Shown here piece after piece: positions 15,203 through 24,391 of a stretch of 64,000 bases of DNA. Source of the DNA: Bacteroidota bacterium (GTDB taxonomy: Bacteria > Bacteroidota > Bacteroidia > Chitinophagales > Chitinophagaceae); assembly GCA_028875875.1 (NCBI GenBank), contig JAGWUV010000011.1, positions 25,649 through 89,648 on the forward strand, in the 5' to 3' direction. Made by a program: the position numbers and the translations under genes. Position 1 is the stretch's first letter. The number at the start of each line of letters is the position of its first letter. The notes below the pieces were generated by a model. That model did not search any database, was not told the origin of the DNA, and saw nothing but the letters and a program-made list of their open reading frames with translations.

Positions 15203-16003
15203 TTAACTGAAGTTATGCACCGTTAGCTGCTGCAATAAAGATTGAAAATAAGCGGCTGCATATAACAGCCTGCTGCCATACCAGCTGAAAGGTTCACCGT
15301 CAACCAAAAGGATATGTGTTTGAGGAAGTAGTTCCTGCAATTCCCGGATATGTTTTTCTTTGAAAGGATAAGGCTCAGAAGATAGCAATATTACCTGGCA
15401 GTCTGCGGCTTGTAAGTCTGTTGCAGTTACCACAGGGTAGCGTTGCTGCTTGCTGAAAACATTGTCTAAACCACAGCGTTTCAACATGGCATTAATAAAA
15501 GTAGCTCCGCCTGCTGCCATATAGGGTTGCCGCCAGATGAGATAGGCTGCCCGCAAAGGTTTGCTGAGGGGCTTTAATTTTTCGAAATTTTCTTGAATGC
15601 TTTGTGCAATAACAGATGCTTTTGCTGCTGTTCCGGTGATAGAACCGATCGATTGTATCATCCATAAAGCTTCTTCCAGTGTATTAATATCGCTCACCCA
15701 AACAGGTGCAATCTTCTCCAGGCTTTCTACCTGGTCTTTTACATTCTCTTCTTTATTGGCGATAACCAGGTCGGGGTGAAGGCTCTCTATCTTGGAAAGA
15801 TGAATATTCTTAGTGCCACCAACAATAATCTTCGCTTCTTTCCAGTGTGTGGGATGAATACAGAATTTGGTAATGCCGATCACTTGCGCTTCCAATCCCA
15901 GGTCAAACAATAATTCTGTTTGCGAAGGAACCAGTGAAATGATCCTTTCAGGGTTTTTATGCATAATAATTTTTTTTCCTGTTTGATCTATATGTTCCTG
16001 CAT
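15203..16003 (-). CDS. BtuF/FepB-like helical-backbone metal receptor
   Basis: 266 aa from ATG 16003. Typical periplasmic-binding family start: IDQTGKKI...PERIISLVPSQTELLFDLGL, VIGITKFCIHP, then LIWRQPYMAAGG and a C-terminal lobe. In ABC importers this fold binds cobalamin or ferric chelates. Here there is no signal peptide, as in many Bacteroidota members of this subfamily, and no permease or ATPase lies nearby, so its role and location are open. The reading frame extends to a start at 16057 that would run into the divergent M1 peptidase promoter; the MQEHIDQ start fits homolog layout better. Confidence 0.8.
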   Translation of the reverse strand: MQEHIDQTGKKIIMHKNPERIISLVPSQTELLFDLGLEAQVIGITKFCIHPTHWKEAKIIVGGTKNIHLSKIESLHPDLVIANKEENVKDQVESLEKIAPVWVSDINTLEEALWMIQSIGSITGTAAKASVIAQSIQENFEKLKPLSKPLRAAYLIWRQPYMAAGGATFINAMLKRCGLDNVFSKQQRYPVVTATDLQAADCQVILLSSEPYPFKEKHIRELQELLPQTHILLVDGEPFSWYGSRLLYAAAYFQSLLQQLTVHNFS

Positions 16004-16070
16004 AAACATTACGACAAAACTGTTATGGTTACAATAAAAAATCCAATTACCTTTCAATTAAACTTTTTTC

Positions 16071-17651
16071 ATGAAAGTATGCTTTCTTGCCATTGTAACA
16101 CTGCTGGGTTTTATAAGGCTTTCGGCGCAGTCATCTTATTTCCAGCAAGCACTGCAATATACTATCGATGCGGAATTGAACGACAAAGAAAAGGCTATAA
16201 AAGGTTTTGAAACGATCGTGTATAAAAATAATTCTCCCGACACACTGGCTTTTATCTGGTTTCATATCTGGCCGAATGCCTACAGGAATGATGGTACTGC
16301 CTTATTCCAGCAATTGAAGAATGATCCAAGCAGAAAGCAAAAACTACGTTCCGGTTCTTATGGCGCTATCGATGGCCTACTGTTTAAAGCGAACGGGATA
16401 GAATGTAAAACAGCGGCTCATCCAAATAATGCGTATATCGATATTATCAAAGTTTTATTGCCTCAGTCATTGTTGCCGGGTGATTCTGTTACTATTACAA
16501 CTCCTTTCCTGGTAAAATTACCTGCATATTTTTCCAGATCAGGGTATGCCGATGGCGAGTTTATGGCTTGCCAGTGGTATCCCAAACCTGCTGTGTACGA
16601 CAACAACGGATGGCATGAAATGCCTTACCTCGATATGGGAGAATTTTATAGTGAATATGCATCTTACAAAGTAACTATTACTGTTCCTGCTGCTTATGTG
16701 GTTGGTGCTACGGGTACCCTGCAGAACAAAGAGGAACTGGAGGCGTATAAAAAAATAGGAACAGCTAATTACGCTGCTCAGGGGGCACAGGTTATGAAAT
16801 ATAAACCTATATCAACGGCTAAGAAAACGCTTTTGTATACCGCAGCGCAAGTGCCCGATTTTGCATGGTTTGCAGATAAGGAATTCATAATCCAGTATGA
16901 TACTTTACAATTATCTACAGGCACAACAGTGGATGCATTTACGTATTACCATCCTAAGAAAAATACCAATTGGGTAAAAAGTGTGGATGATGTAAAAGAT
17001 GCGGTGCGGAAGTACAGCCAATGGATAGGGGAATATCCTTACCCTGTAGTACAGGCAGTAGAAGGGCCTAAGAACAATTCCAGCGGTGGAATGGAATATC
17101 CCACTATTACACTGATTACCAGCCCTGATTCTAATCCCGAAAGTCTGGATGGAGTGATTGCTCACGAAGTAGGGCATAACTGGTTTATGAGTGTTTTCGG
17201 AACGAATGAAAGGGAACATCCCTGGATGGATGAAGGGTTGAATACTTATTTTCAGTTCAGGTATGAGGCGGAGAAATACCGCACCAATTCTATCATTGGC
17301 AAGATGATTCCTGAAAAATTGAAAAGTCTTTCTGCAGATGAATTCCAGCGGGCCGTATACAATGCATTACTACAGGTAGCACCGCAAACGCCCATTGAAA
17401 CACCTTCGGCGAACTTTGCATCAAGCGATGATTACGGCTTAACCGAATACATTAAAACTGCCGTATGGATGTACATAATAGAAGAATCTATTGGTAAAGA
17501 GGAAGTAGATAAGGCCTTTCAGTATTACTACGATCATTATAAATTTAAACACCCGCAGCCGGAAGATCTGAAAGCTTGTTTTGAACAGGTGACCGGCAAA
17601 AAAATGAATCTTGTTTTTAACCTGCTTAACAAAGAAGGTAAGCTGATTTAA
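16071..17651 (+). CDS. M1-family zinc metallopeptidase (aminopeptidase-like), exported
   Basis: 526 aa. Signal peptide (VCFLAIVTLLGFIRLSAQ) and an N-terminal beta domain, then the gluzincin core: GGMEYPT in place of GAMEN, and HExxH-x18-E with His365, Glu366, His369 and Glu388 (HEVGHNWF...MDEGLNTYF). It lacks the long C-terminal helical domain of full aminopeptidase N, which fits the shorter Bacteroidota M1 proteins. Probably a periplasmic peptidase supplying amino acids. Twelve bases before the next gene, so the pair is likely one transcript. Confidence 0.92.
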   Translation: MKVCFLAIVTLLGFIRLSAQSSYFQQALQYTIDAELNDKEKAIKGFETIVYKNNSPDTLAFIWFHIWPNAYRNDGTALFQQLKNDPSRKQKLRSGSYGAIDGLLFKANGIECKTAAHPNNAYIDIIKVLLPQSLLPGDSVTITTPFLVKLPAYFSRSGYADGEFMACQWYPKPAVYDNNGWHEMPYLDMGEFYSEYASYKVTITVPAAYVVGATGTLQNKEELEAYKKIGTANYAAQGAQVMKYKPISTAKKTLLYTAAQVPDFAWFADKEFIIQYDTLQLSTGTTVDAFTYYHPKKNTNWVKSVDDVKDAVRKYSQWIGEYPYPVVQAVEGPKNNSSGGMEYPTITLITSPDSNPESLDGVIAHEVGHNWFMSVFGTNEREHPWMDEGLNTYFQFRYEAEKYRTNSIIGKMIPEKLKSLSADEFQRAVYNALLQVAPQTPIETPSANFASSDDYGLTEYIKTAVWMYIIEESIGKEEVDKAFQYYYDHYKFKHPQPEDLKACFEQVTGKKMNLVFNLLNKEGKLI

Positions 17652-17663
17652 AAAAACACTCGT

Positions 17664-18869
17664 ATGAAAAGAGATGTTGTTGAAAAACTAAAGACGTTTA
17701 ATGCAGGCAGAAACCCCGCTGTATTGCCGCTAAAATACAATGCGATGAAGCATAGTGCTTTTCGTTTTTTCAGGGGTACTTGCCATTTGTTCTACGAAGA
17801 CATGCCTGATTTGCAAGCATGGAATGATGCTACTAAAGCATGGATATGTGGTGATTTACATTTAGAGAATTTCGGGACTTACAAAGGGGATAACGGACTG
17901 GTATATTTTGATGTAAATGATTTTGATGAAGCGATACTGGCTCCACTTACTTGGGAGCTATCAAGAACCGTTACCAGTATCTTTCTGGCAGGGGATGACC
18001 TGCAATTACCCGCTGTAGTTACAAAACAAATGGCTGCTTTTTATCTTGACCGGTATATAGATATTCTTTCAAAAGGGAAGGCGCTTGTTATTGAACGGCC
18101 TACGGCTACAGGTATTGTAAAAGACCTGATCGTGCAGGTGGGTAAACGTACCAACGCAGCATTGATGAAGGAAAGGACAGTGAAAAAGGGGAAGCAAAGA
18201 AGTTTAATGATTGATAATAAAAGGACAATGGCTTTGCCGGAAAATGAAAAAGAAGCGATTGCTGAATATATAAAACGATGGAGCAGTGAATTTCACAACG
18301 GTAAGTATATTTACGTAGATGCTTCGATGCGTATCGCTGGAACGGGTAGTATTGGAATCAACCGTTATGTGATTCTCGCACAAAAGAAAAAAGATAAAGA
18401 TTTCGTACTGTTGGATATGAAGCAGGCTTTGCCCTCCAGCTTGAAGTCTTATGTTCACGTTAAACAACCATCCTGGAAAAATGATGCAGAAAGAGTAGCC
18501 ACTATTCAGAAAATGATGCAGTTTGTTCCGCCGGCATTATTAGAGCCTGTACAATATAATCATCACTCTTTTGTGATTAAGCAATTGCAACCAATGGCAG
18601 ATAAGATGGATTTTACCCTTTGCCGTGGTAAAAAAAATAAACTGGAAACAGTGCTATCTTCCATGGCTCTTGCGGCAGCTTCGTCTTTACTCAGAAGTAC
18701 AGGTAGAAAAGGATCAGCAACTGCTGATGCCATCATGCAGTTCGCTACTGCACAGCATCAATGGAAAAAAGAACTGTTTAGTTTTTCTGAAATTTATGCA
18801 AAACAGGTAAAGAAGGATTATGACAAATTCCTGAAGAGTGATCTCGTTGGAAAGACTCCCAAAAAGTAA
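17664..18869 (+). CDS. DUF2252 protein (kinase-like fold)
   Basis: 401 aa. Matches DUF2252: HSAFRFFRGTCHLFYEDM, WICGDLHLENFGTYKGDNG, FDVNDFDEAILAPLTWELSR. The GDLHLEN and NDFDE pair correspond to the catalytic loop (HxDxxxxN-like) and metal-binding DFG-like motif of protein-kinase-like folds. The family therefore probably phosphorylates or adenylylates an unknown substrate. Cytosolic, no signal peptide. It follows the M1 peptidase by 12 bases. Function of the family is unknown. Confidence 0.88.
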   Translation: MKRDVVEKLKTFNAGRNPAVLPLKYNAMKHSAFRFFRGTCHLFYEDMPDLQAWNDATKAWICGDLHLENFGTYKGDNGLVYFDVNDFDEAILAPLTWELSRTVTSIFLAGDDLQLPAVVTKQMAAFYLDRYIDILSKGKALVIERPTATGIVKDLIVQVGKRTNAALMKERTVKKGKQRSLMIDNKRTMALPENEKEAIAEYIKRWSSEFHNGKYIYVDASMRIAGTGSIGINRYVILAQKKKDKDFVLLDMKQALPSSLKSYVHVKQPSWKNDAERVATIQKMMQFVPPALLEPVQYNHHSFVIKQLQPMADKMDFTLCRGKKNKLETVLSSMALAAASSLLRSTGRKGSATADAIMQFATAQHQWKKELFSFSEIYAKQVKKDYDKFLKSDLVGKTPKK

Positions 18870-18918
18870 TTCTTTCTGTGTAGCTGCTCATCAAAATTCA
18901 TTAACTAAAAGTAAGCCA

Positions 18919-20082
18919 TCAATGATACTTATACCATGATCCGGTATTAATGAGTAATACACTCTCATCTTCCTTGATCCAGTCTTTCTCTATCAGTTTT
19001 TTCAAGCCCATATAAGTAGCACTGCCTTCAGGTGATAATAATAAACCTTCTGATGCAGCTACTTCCGCAATGCCTTTATCCATTTCTTCTTCTGTAACCG
19101 TAAGTGCGGTACCGTTACTTTCCTGTAAAACTTGTAACATCCAGTTTGCTGCGAACGGATAAGGTACAGCAAGCCCGGATGCTTTGGAAAATAAGGGCTT
19201 GAAAGTTTGATCTAATGCTTCATGGTGTACTAAACGTATCATAGGATCACAATTTTCTGTTTGCACAATTACCATTCTTGGTAATTTATGTTGTTGAATA
19301 AGATTCAGTGAGATTAATTCATGAAAGGCTTTCCACATGCCAAGCAGGCCTGTGCCGCCACCTGTTGGATAGATGATTACATCAGGTAAATGCCAGTTCA
19401 ACTGTTCGGCAATTTCGTAGCCTAAAGTTTTCTTTCCTTCCAACCGGTAAGGCTCTTTCATGGTACTCATATTGAAAGCGCCTGTTTGTTCTGCAATCTT
19501 TTGGGCAATGGTGCCGCATTCATTGATTAATCCATTCACTTCAATTACTTCAGCACCGTATAACCTGCATTCATCCTTGATGGTTTGCGCAGTAAAGGAA
19601 GGCATCACAATGCTAGCCTTCATTCCGGCAGCAGCACAATAAGCGCTCAAAGCACTGCCTGCATTCCCTGCGGTAGGCGTAACGCAGGAATGAACTCCCA
19701 ATTCCTTGGCTTTAGAAATTGCAGCGCTGATACCTCTTGCTTTAAATGAGCCGGTGGGATTTACACTCTCGTCTTTCAGCAATAGTTGACAAACAACTTT
19801 TGCCATGGGGGATCGACTGAGGGTATGTATCGGTGTAAACCCCTCTCCAAGGCTCACTATTTCATGCGTTCTCAAAACGGGGAGCATCTCGGCATAACGC
19901 CACATCGTACGTGGTCTTTTGGCAAGCAATTGTGGTGTTAGGCATCCGGGATGATATACAGCCGAAAGCGGTGCATTACAGCAGGCGGCATACGATTGTA
20001 GCATAGCTGTGTCATATGTCTTACAGCAGGAGCTGCATACAAGATGGGAAAGCAATGAAATACTTTTTTCTGTCGTTTTCAC
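18919..20082 (-). CDS. thrC: threonine synthase-like PLP enzyme
   Basis: 387 aa. Fold-type II PLP enzyme with the internal aldimine Lys114 in NPTGSFKARG, TPTAGNAGSAL as the phosphate-binding loop and YPTGGGTGLLGMW near the middle. An N-terminal Cys-rich stretch (VCSSCCKTY, YAACCNAPL) resembles the small zinc ribbon on bacterial threonine synthases. It would convert O-phosphohomoserine to threonine; diaminopropionate ammonia-lyase-like activities are a remote alternative. The start is GTG at 20082; no ATG precedes the cysteine motif. Same strand as, and 62 bases after, the LysR gene, so it might belong to that transcript. Confidence 0.85.
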   Translation of the reverse strand: MKTTEKSISLLSHLVCSSCCKTYDTAMLQSYAACCNAPLSAVYHPGCLTPQLLAKRPRTMWRYAEMLPVLRTHEIVSLGEGFTPIHTLSRSPMAKVVCQLLLKDESVNPTGSFKARGISAAISKAKELGVHSCVTPTAGNAGSALSAYCAAAGMKASIVMPSFTAQTIKDECRLYGAEVIEVNGLINECGTIAQKIAEQTGAFNMSTMKEPYRLEGKKTLGYEIAEQLNWHLPDVIIYPTGGGTGLLGMWKAFHELISLNLIQQHKLPRMVIVQTENCDPMIRLVHHEALDQTFKPLFSKASGLAVPYPFAANWMLQVLQESNGTALTVTEEEMDKGIAEVAASEGLLLSPEGSATYMGLKKLIEKDWIKEDESVLLINTGSWYKYH

Positions 20083-20144
20083 GATGTAAAAGTAGAGTGT
20101 CGTATATAACCAAGGAAAATCGTTTCTGTTATAACCTATAACTT

Positions 20145-21044
20145 TTATTTATAGATAGATCTTGCGATCTTTATAAAGATTTTGTTAAGATTACTGTTCT
20201 CGCCTCTTCGTTGGATGAAGTAAAAACTTCTTTCTATATGAAGGTTGTTGAATTGTACCTCTTTTAACTCCCCGTATTTTAACTCTTTCATTACAGATCG
20301 TTGGGGTAAAAAGCCCAGGCATTCAGATTCGATCAGGAAGTTCTTCAGTGCTTCTGTTCCTCCCAATCTTACTTTAATGTTGAGATCATTCATACTGATA
20401 TGCTGCTTTTCCAAAGTACTTCTTAGAATAGCAAGTGTGCCACTTCCTCTTTCTCTGATGGCAAGTGGTATTTGAAGGAGTTCTTTAAGTTGGTATTGTT
20501 TTCTTTTGGCAAGTGGACTTTTCTTACTGCAAACCGCTACTACTTTGTCTTTAATGAATGGAAGGTATTCTACGTTTGTTAGCTTTCCTTTCTCTTCAAT
20601 AATACCTAAGTTGATTTCCTTGTTCAACAAAGCATCCAGAACAATTTCTGTATTACGGTTAAGTAAGCTGATCTCTATATTGGGATATTGTTTATGAAAA
20701 TCCGACAATACTTTGGGTACGATATATAAAGCAACTGTAGTGCTAGCTCCTAATTTTAATACACCTTCGGTTTGCAGGTGATCGCGAATGATGCTGGAGA
20801 TATCAAAATTGGTTTGTTCCTGTATCCGCTTGGTCTCCAGTAATCTGTCAAACAGTATTTTACCTGCAACAGTGAGCTCTATTTGTATGCCCTTACGTTC
20901 GAATAACTTGGTTTTATATTGCTGTTCAAGCAGTTTGATATGCTTACTAATTGCCGGTTGCGATATGTATAATAATTCCGCAGCTTTGGAAAAGCTTTTT
21001 TGTTGAGCTACCTGCAGAAAAACTTCGTGTGAGGTGGAAAGCAT
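20145..21044 (-). CDS. LysR-family regulator linked to sulfur amino-acid gene
   Basis: 299 aa. N-terminal winged helix (FLQVAQQKSFSKAAELLYISQPAISKHIKLLEQQYKTKLFER) and a two-lobed effector domain (LKLGASTTVALYIVPKVLSDF, ERGSGTLAIL). It lies 23 bases after the cystathionine beta-synthase-like gene on the same strand, so it is probably co-transcribed and may act on that operon. A clear paralog sits at 26969-27862 beside YeiH. CysB/CysL-type sensing of a sulfur metabolite is inference from neighbours. Confidence 0.9.
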   Translation of the reverse strand: MLSTSHEVFLQVAQQKSFSKAAELLYISQPAISKHIKLLEQQYKTKLFERKGIQIELTVAGKILFDRLLETKRIQEQTNFDISSIIRDHLQTEGVLKLGASTTVALYIVPKVLSDFHKQYPNIEISLLNRNTEIVLDALLNKEINLGIIEEKGKLTNVEYLPFIKDKVVAVCSKKSPLAKRKQYQLKELLQIPLAIRERGSGTLAILRSTLEKQHISMNDLNIKVRLGGTEALKNFLIESECLGFLPQRSVMKELKYGELKEVQFNNLHIERSFYFIQRRGENSNLNKIFIKIARSIYK

Positions 21045-21067
21045 ACTTAAAGTTACCTGCTATTTGG

Positions 21068-22426
21068 CTAAGAAGCAAGGCATTGGATAATATCATACTT
21101 GGTAACGATATGGTAATCGCCTTTATCATCTTTCGCCAATACTGCCCCGTTATCTTTATTAATCAATCCTCCCAGGCGTTCTACCGTGGTGTCGAATGTT
21201 ACTACAGGATAAGCGGGTTCCATTACTTCCGATACGTTACTATGCCTGATTTCGGGATTACTGAATACTTTTTGGAATAAGCCGTTTTCGCTGATGGAAC
21301 CAATGATAGCATCTTGGTCAAATACCGGAATTTGTTCAATATCATATTTTTTCATCAGGTCTACCGTATCTGCTACTGTTTGCTGCGGGGTTACGGTAAC
21401 CAACCTCTTGCCTTTGCGGCCATTTACAATATCCCTGAATGTTTTCACATCAAGAAAACCTCTTTCCATCATCCACTGATCGTTATAGATCTTACCCACA
21501 TAGCGGCTTCCATGATCGTGGAAAATGCATACTACAAGGTCATCTTTTTTTAACTTCTGTTTCAGTTGCATCAGTCCCTGTAAGCAGCTACCGGCACTGT
21601 ATCCGCAAAACAATCCTTCTTCTTTTGCAATCCTTCTTGCCATCACTGCGCCATCTTTATCAGTCACTTGTTCAAAATGATCTATCACGCTCATATCGTA
21701 ATTCTGCGGCACAAAATCTTCTCCAAAACCTTCACTGATGTAAGGATGTACTTCATTCATGTCTATCTCGCCTGTTCTGAAATATTTGGTAAGTAATGAT
21801 CCGTATACATCAATGGCCCATACTTGTATATTGGGATTTTTTTCTTTAAGATACATGGCCGTTCCGGTGATGGTGCCTCCTGTTCCGGCAGTGCATACGA
21901 GATGAGTGATCTTTCCATCCGTTTGCTCCCATATTTCAGGTCCTGTACTTTCGTAATGTGCCTGCCTGTTAGCCAGGTTATCATATTGATTGCAGTGAAA
22001 GGAGTTGGGTATTTCTTTTGCTAGTCTTTTTGCCACGCTGTAATAGCTCTGTGGATCTTCGGGCATCACATTGGTGGGGCATACGATTACTTCTGCACCT
22101 ACCGCTTTGAGTATATCGGCTTTTTCCTTGGATTGTTTATCTGTTGTTACGAAAATGCATTTATATCCTTTTACACAGGCAGCTAAAGCGAGGCCCATAC
22201 CGGTATTACCACTTGTGCATTCGATGATGGTACCGCCGGGACGTACCTTTCCTTCCTGCTCTGCTACTTCCACCATTTTCAAAGCCATTCGGTCTTTGAT
22301 GGAATTGCCTGGGTTGAAATAATCCACCTTAGCGGTAACAAGACAGGGTAAATCCCTGGTTATTTTATTAAGCTTAATGAGAGGAGTGTTGCCAATGGTT
22401 TCAAGTATGTTTTGCTTGATGTTCAT
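21068..22426 (-). CDS. cystathionine beta-synthase / cysteine synthase with CBS pair
   Basis: 452 aa. Residues 1-320 are a fold-type II PLP domain: the PLP lysine is Lys44 in NPGNSIKDR, with TSGNTGMGLA, TAGTGGTITGT and CGYSAGS. Residues about 335-452 carry two CBS motifs (TVTPQQTVADTVDLMKKYDIEQIPVFD; VSEVMEPAYPVVTFDTTVERLG), as in eukaryotic-type cystathionine beta-synthase but without the haem domain. It condenses serine or O-acetylserine with homocysteine or sulfide; the sequence alone does not decide which. Followed by a LysR gene in the same direction. A -7-like box (22444-22451) precedes the ATG. Confidence 0.92.
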   Translation of the reverse strand: MNIKQNILETIGNTPLIKLNKITRDLPCLVTAKVDYFNPGNSIKDRMALKMVEVAEQEGKVRPGGTIIECTSGNTGMGLALAACVKGYKCIFVTTDKQSKEKADILKAVGAEVIVCPTNVMPEDPQSYYSVAKRLAKEIPNSFHCNQYDNLANRQAHYESTGPEIWEQTDGKITHLVCTAGTGGTITGTAMYLKEKNPNIQVWAIDVYGSLLTKYFRTGEIDMNEVHPYISEGFGEDFVPQNYDMSVIDHFEQVTDKDGAVMARRIAKEEGLFCGYSAGSCLQGLMQLKQKLKKDDLVVCIFHDHGSRYVGKIYNDQWMMERGFLDVKTFRDIVNGRKGKRLVTVTPQQTVADTVDLMKKYDIEQIPVFDQDAIIGSISENGLFQKVFSNPEIRHSNVSEVMEPAYPVVTFDTTVERLGGLINKDNGAVLAKDDKGDYHIVTKYDIIQCLAS

Positions 22427-22443
22427 GAAGGAGATACTTTTCG

Positions 22444-22451
22444 CAAATGTA
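22444..22451 (-). promoter_or_regulatory. candidate -7 box for the CBS-like/LysR operon
   Basis: Minus strand TACATTTG (TAnnTTTG) 17 bases before the ATG; no clear -33 box at usual distance. Confidence 0.35.
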
Positions 22452-22493
22452 CAGGTTTGCTAACAATAGTTAGTTTTATGGTGCAGCTAAAAT

Positions 22494-22526
22494 AAAACCC
22501 ACGAACAGTTATAGCTCGTGGGTTTT
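22494..22526. terminator. terminator downstream of plsX
   Basis: Perfect 11-pair stem 22494-22504 / 22516-22526 (AAAACCCACGA and complement), 11-base loop. On the minus strand the T-rich side follows, ending the DUF177-rpmF-plsX transcript. Confidence 0.85.
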
Positions 22527-22552
22527 GTCTGTATGGTCAGGTGATTGAATTA

Positions 22553-23494
22553 TTAAGACTGGAAACTTTCCTTCATCTTTCCACAGAGGTCTGTTTCTAT
22601 CATTTTTTCTGCCAGTAACATCATATTCTTGAAAGCGGTGGCACTGCTGATGCCATGGCCAATGATCACAGGTTTGGCAACGCCCAGAACAGGTGTGCCT
22701 CCATAGTTTTCATAATGGAAGCGACTAAAATAGGCATCATTCCCCAGGTTACGCTGATTAGCAATATCGTAGATGCTTTCTGCCATTTTCAGGATGATAT
22801 TACCGGTAAAGCCTTCACAAACCATCACATCGGCTTTATCTCCAAAAATATCTCGTCCTTCAATATTACCAATGAAACGTATTTGCTGGTTCTCTTTCAA
22901 AAGCGGGTAAGTAGCTTGTGCCAATACATTGCCTTTACCTTCTTCTTCGCCAACATTCATTAATCCGATAGCAGGATCTTGAATGCCAATGATGTTTTGT
23001 GCGTATAGGTTACCCAGAACCGCGAACTGGTTAAGGTGTTCAGGCTTACAGTCGGCATTCAGGCCAACATCTAATAATAAACCTGTGCCGCCATTTAATT
23101 TGGGAATGATCGTGGCAATGGTTGGTCGTTGAATACCTTCAATGGGTTTGATGCTGAACATGGCACCCACCAGCATGGCACCGGTATTGCCGGCACTGAT
23201 AAAAGCATCTATTTTTCCGGTAGCTAAAAGATGGAATCCAATGGCAATGGAACTCTGTTGCTTTTCTTTTAAAGCCTTAGTAGGATGTTCATGATAGCCA
23301 ATCACCTCAGGTGCATGTACCACCTGAACTTTGCCTTTTATCTGGTATTCTTCAAGTAAGGGGAGGAGCTGATTTTCTTCGCCGATACAAAATACAGTTG
23401 CCGCACCATGGTGCTGGCTAAGGTAAATTTGGAGGCCTTTAACCGCTTCTTGCGGTGCATAATCACCTCCCATCATGTCTAAGCCAATTATCAT
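22553..23494 (-). CDS. plsX: phosphate acyltransferase PlsX
   Basis: 313 aa. Converts acyl-ACP and phosphate to acyl-phosphate, the donor for PlsY in phospholipid synthesis; peripheral membrane. Diagnostic motifs: GLDMMGGDYAP at the N-terminus, SAGNTGAML, LLDVGLNADCKPEHL, LMNVGEEEGKGN, CEGFTGNIILK. ATG at 23492-23494; the frame also allows a TTG three codons earlier. Third gene of the DUF177-rpmF-plsX cluster (35 bases after rpmF), a widespread bacterial arrangement tying lipid and ribosome production. Terminator follows. Confidence 0.96.
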   Translation of the reverse strand: MIIGLDMMGGDYAPQEAVKGLQIYLSQHHGAATVFCIGEENQLLPLLEEYQIKGKVQVVHAPEVIGYHEHPTKALKEKQQSSIAIGFHLLATGKIDAFISAGNTGAMLVGAMFSIKPIEGIQRPTIATIIPKLNGGTGLLLDVGLNADCKPEHLNQFAVLGNLYAQNIIGIQDPAIGLMNVGEEEGKGNVLAQATYPLLKENQQIRFIGNIEGRDIFGDKADVMVCEGFTGNIILKMAESIYDIANQRNLGNDAYFSRFHYENYGGTPVLGVAKPVIIGHGISSATAFKNMMLLAEKMIETDLCGKMKESFQS

Positions 23495-23529
23495 GTGCGG
23501 CAAGCTACAGAATATTATTGAACTTGCAA

Positions 23530-23724
23530 TTAAGCTTTTAAAGGAGCTTTCTCAGCAACTAATTTTCCTTTATAATACAACTTACCCTCACTTACGTGAG
23601 CACGGTGGCGTACATGAATTTCACCGGTTGTAGTGTCTTTGCTCAGCGTTACTTCTTCAGCTTTGTAATGCGTTCTTCTCTTGGCACTGCGCTGTTGAGA
23701 ATGTCTGCGTTTAGGATTAGGCAT
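23530..23724 (-). CDS. rpmF: 50S ribosomal protein L32
   Basis: 64 aa. Starts MPNPKRRHSQQRSAKRRTHYK, the standard L32 opening. It lacks the CxxC zinc pairs of some L32 forms (HVRHRAHVSEGKLYYKGK in that region), so it is the zinc-free version. Sits 28 bases after the DUF177 gene and before plsX. Structural protein of the large subunit. Confidence 0.97.
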   Translation of the reverse strand: MPNPKRRHSQQRSAKRRTHYKAEEVTLSKDTTTGEIHVRHRAHVSEGKLYYKGKLVAEKAPLKA

Positions 23725-23752
23725 AACTCAAAATTTATGGTATCAAAAATAT

Positions 23753-24295
23753 TTATTCTAAATCTTTAAATTTTTCAAGTCCTTTCCACATCGGGTTGTT
23801 ATCTTTCTTCACATCTTCTTCCATCTTCTTTAATTGTTCCAGTACTTCTTTATTGCATTGTGGGCCACCCATCTCTTCCTCGTTGCACATTTTCTGCATG
23901 GGCAAACTCAGGTTAATGAATTCGTACAACCAATCTGCAATGTGCAGGTGACTTTCACCGCGACTGATATAATATACATCAGGATCTTCTTCCTGCTCGT
24001 TCATGATCTCGGGATCATCTACCATCTTCACCACAATATTAAACTCATCCCATAGCTGCTTGGTGAGCGTATTGCCACACCTGTCGCAAATAACATCTGC
24101 TGATCCGTCAATATCGAACTTCAGTTGCATGAAGCCGTTCTTCTTGTCAAGACTCAGTTTAATGTTCGCCACACAGTTGCTAAAATCCTGTTCCCCGTAA
24201 GATGTAAAGAACTTATCATCAATCCTGTATTCAAACACATGAACCCCGGGCTTCAAACCCACAAACGCTATCTCAAATTCCCTTCTTTGGCTCAT
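23753..24295 (-). CDS. yceD: DUF177 / YceD-family protein
   Basis: 180 aa from ATG 24295. Matches the DUF177 pattern: REFEIAFVGLKPGVHVFEYRID, a CDRCGN zinc-ribbon half, and a late MCNEEE...QCNKE with further Cys, then the acidic EEDPDVYYISRGESHLHIADWLYEFINLSLP. Family members are linked to 23S rRNA/L32 metabolism by conserved co-location with rpmF. An open frame continues upstream to 24490, but it would cross a near-consensus promoter and overlap the divergent gene. First gene of the rpmF-plsX operon. Confidence 0.92.
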   Translation of the reverse strand: MSQRREFEIAFVGLKPGVHVFEYRIDDKFFTSYGEQDFSNCVANIKLSLDKKNGFMQLKFDIDGSADVICDRCGNTLTKQLWDEFNIVVKMVDDPEIMNEQEEDPDVYYISRGESHLHIADWLYEFINLSLPMQKMCNEEEMGGPQCNKEVLEQLKKMEEDVKKDNNPMWKGLEKFKDLE

Positions 24296-24315
24296 GATCG
24301 GTTTTTTAGGGTGGG

Positions 24316-24347
24316 CAAAGGTAAGGCAAGGAAACCAAAAGGCAAAA
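24316..24347 (-). promoter_or_regulatory. near-consensus Bacteroidota promoter for DUF177-rpmF-plsX
   Basis: On the minus strand: TTTG at 24343-24346, a 19-base spacer, then TACCTTTG at 24316-24323. This fits TTTG-N19-TAnnTTTG exactly; transcription would start about 14 bases before the ATG at 24295. Confidence 0.65.
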
Positions 24348-24391
24348 GGAAAATTGTAATTATCGCAATTATTAGTTTCTTTATCGAAGAT

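Noticed and set aside
15130..16070. Cobalamin riboswitch near the BtuF-like gene
   Set aside because: No B12-box-like sequence; upstream space to the divergent gene is under 70 bases.
24125..24391. N-terminal extension of the DUF3810 protein
   Set aside because: It would lie opposite DUF177 and its promoter; the ATG at 24392 begins right before the first transmembrane segment.
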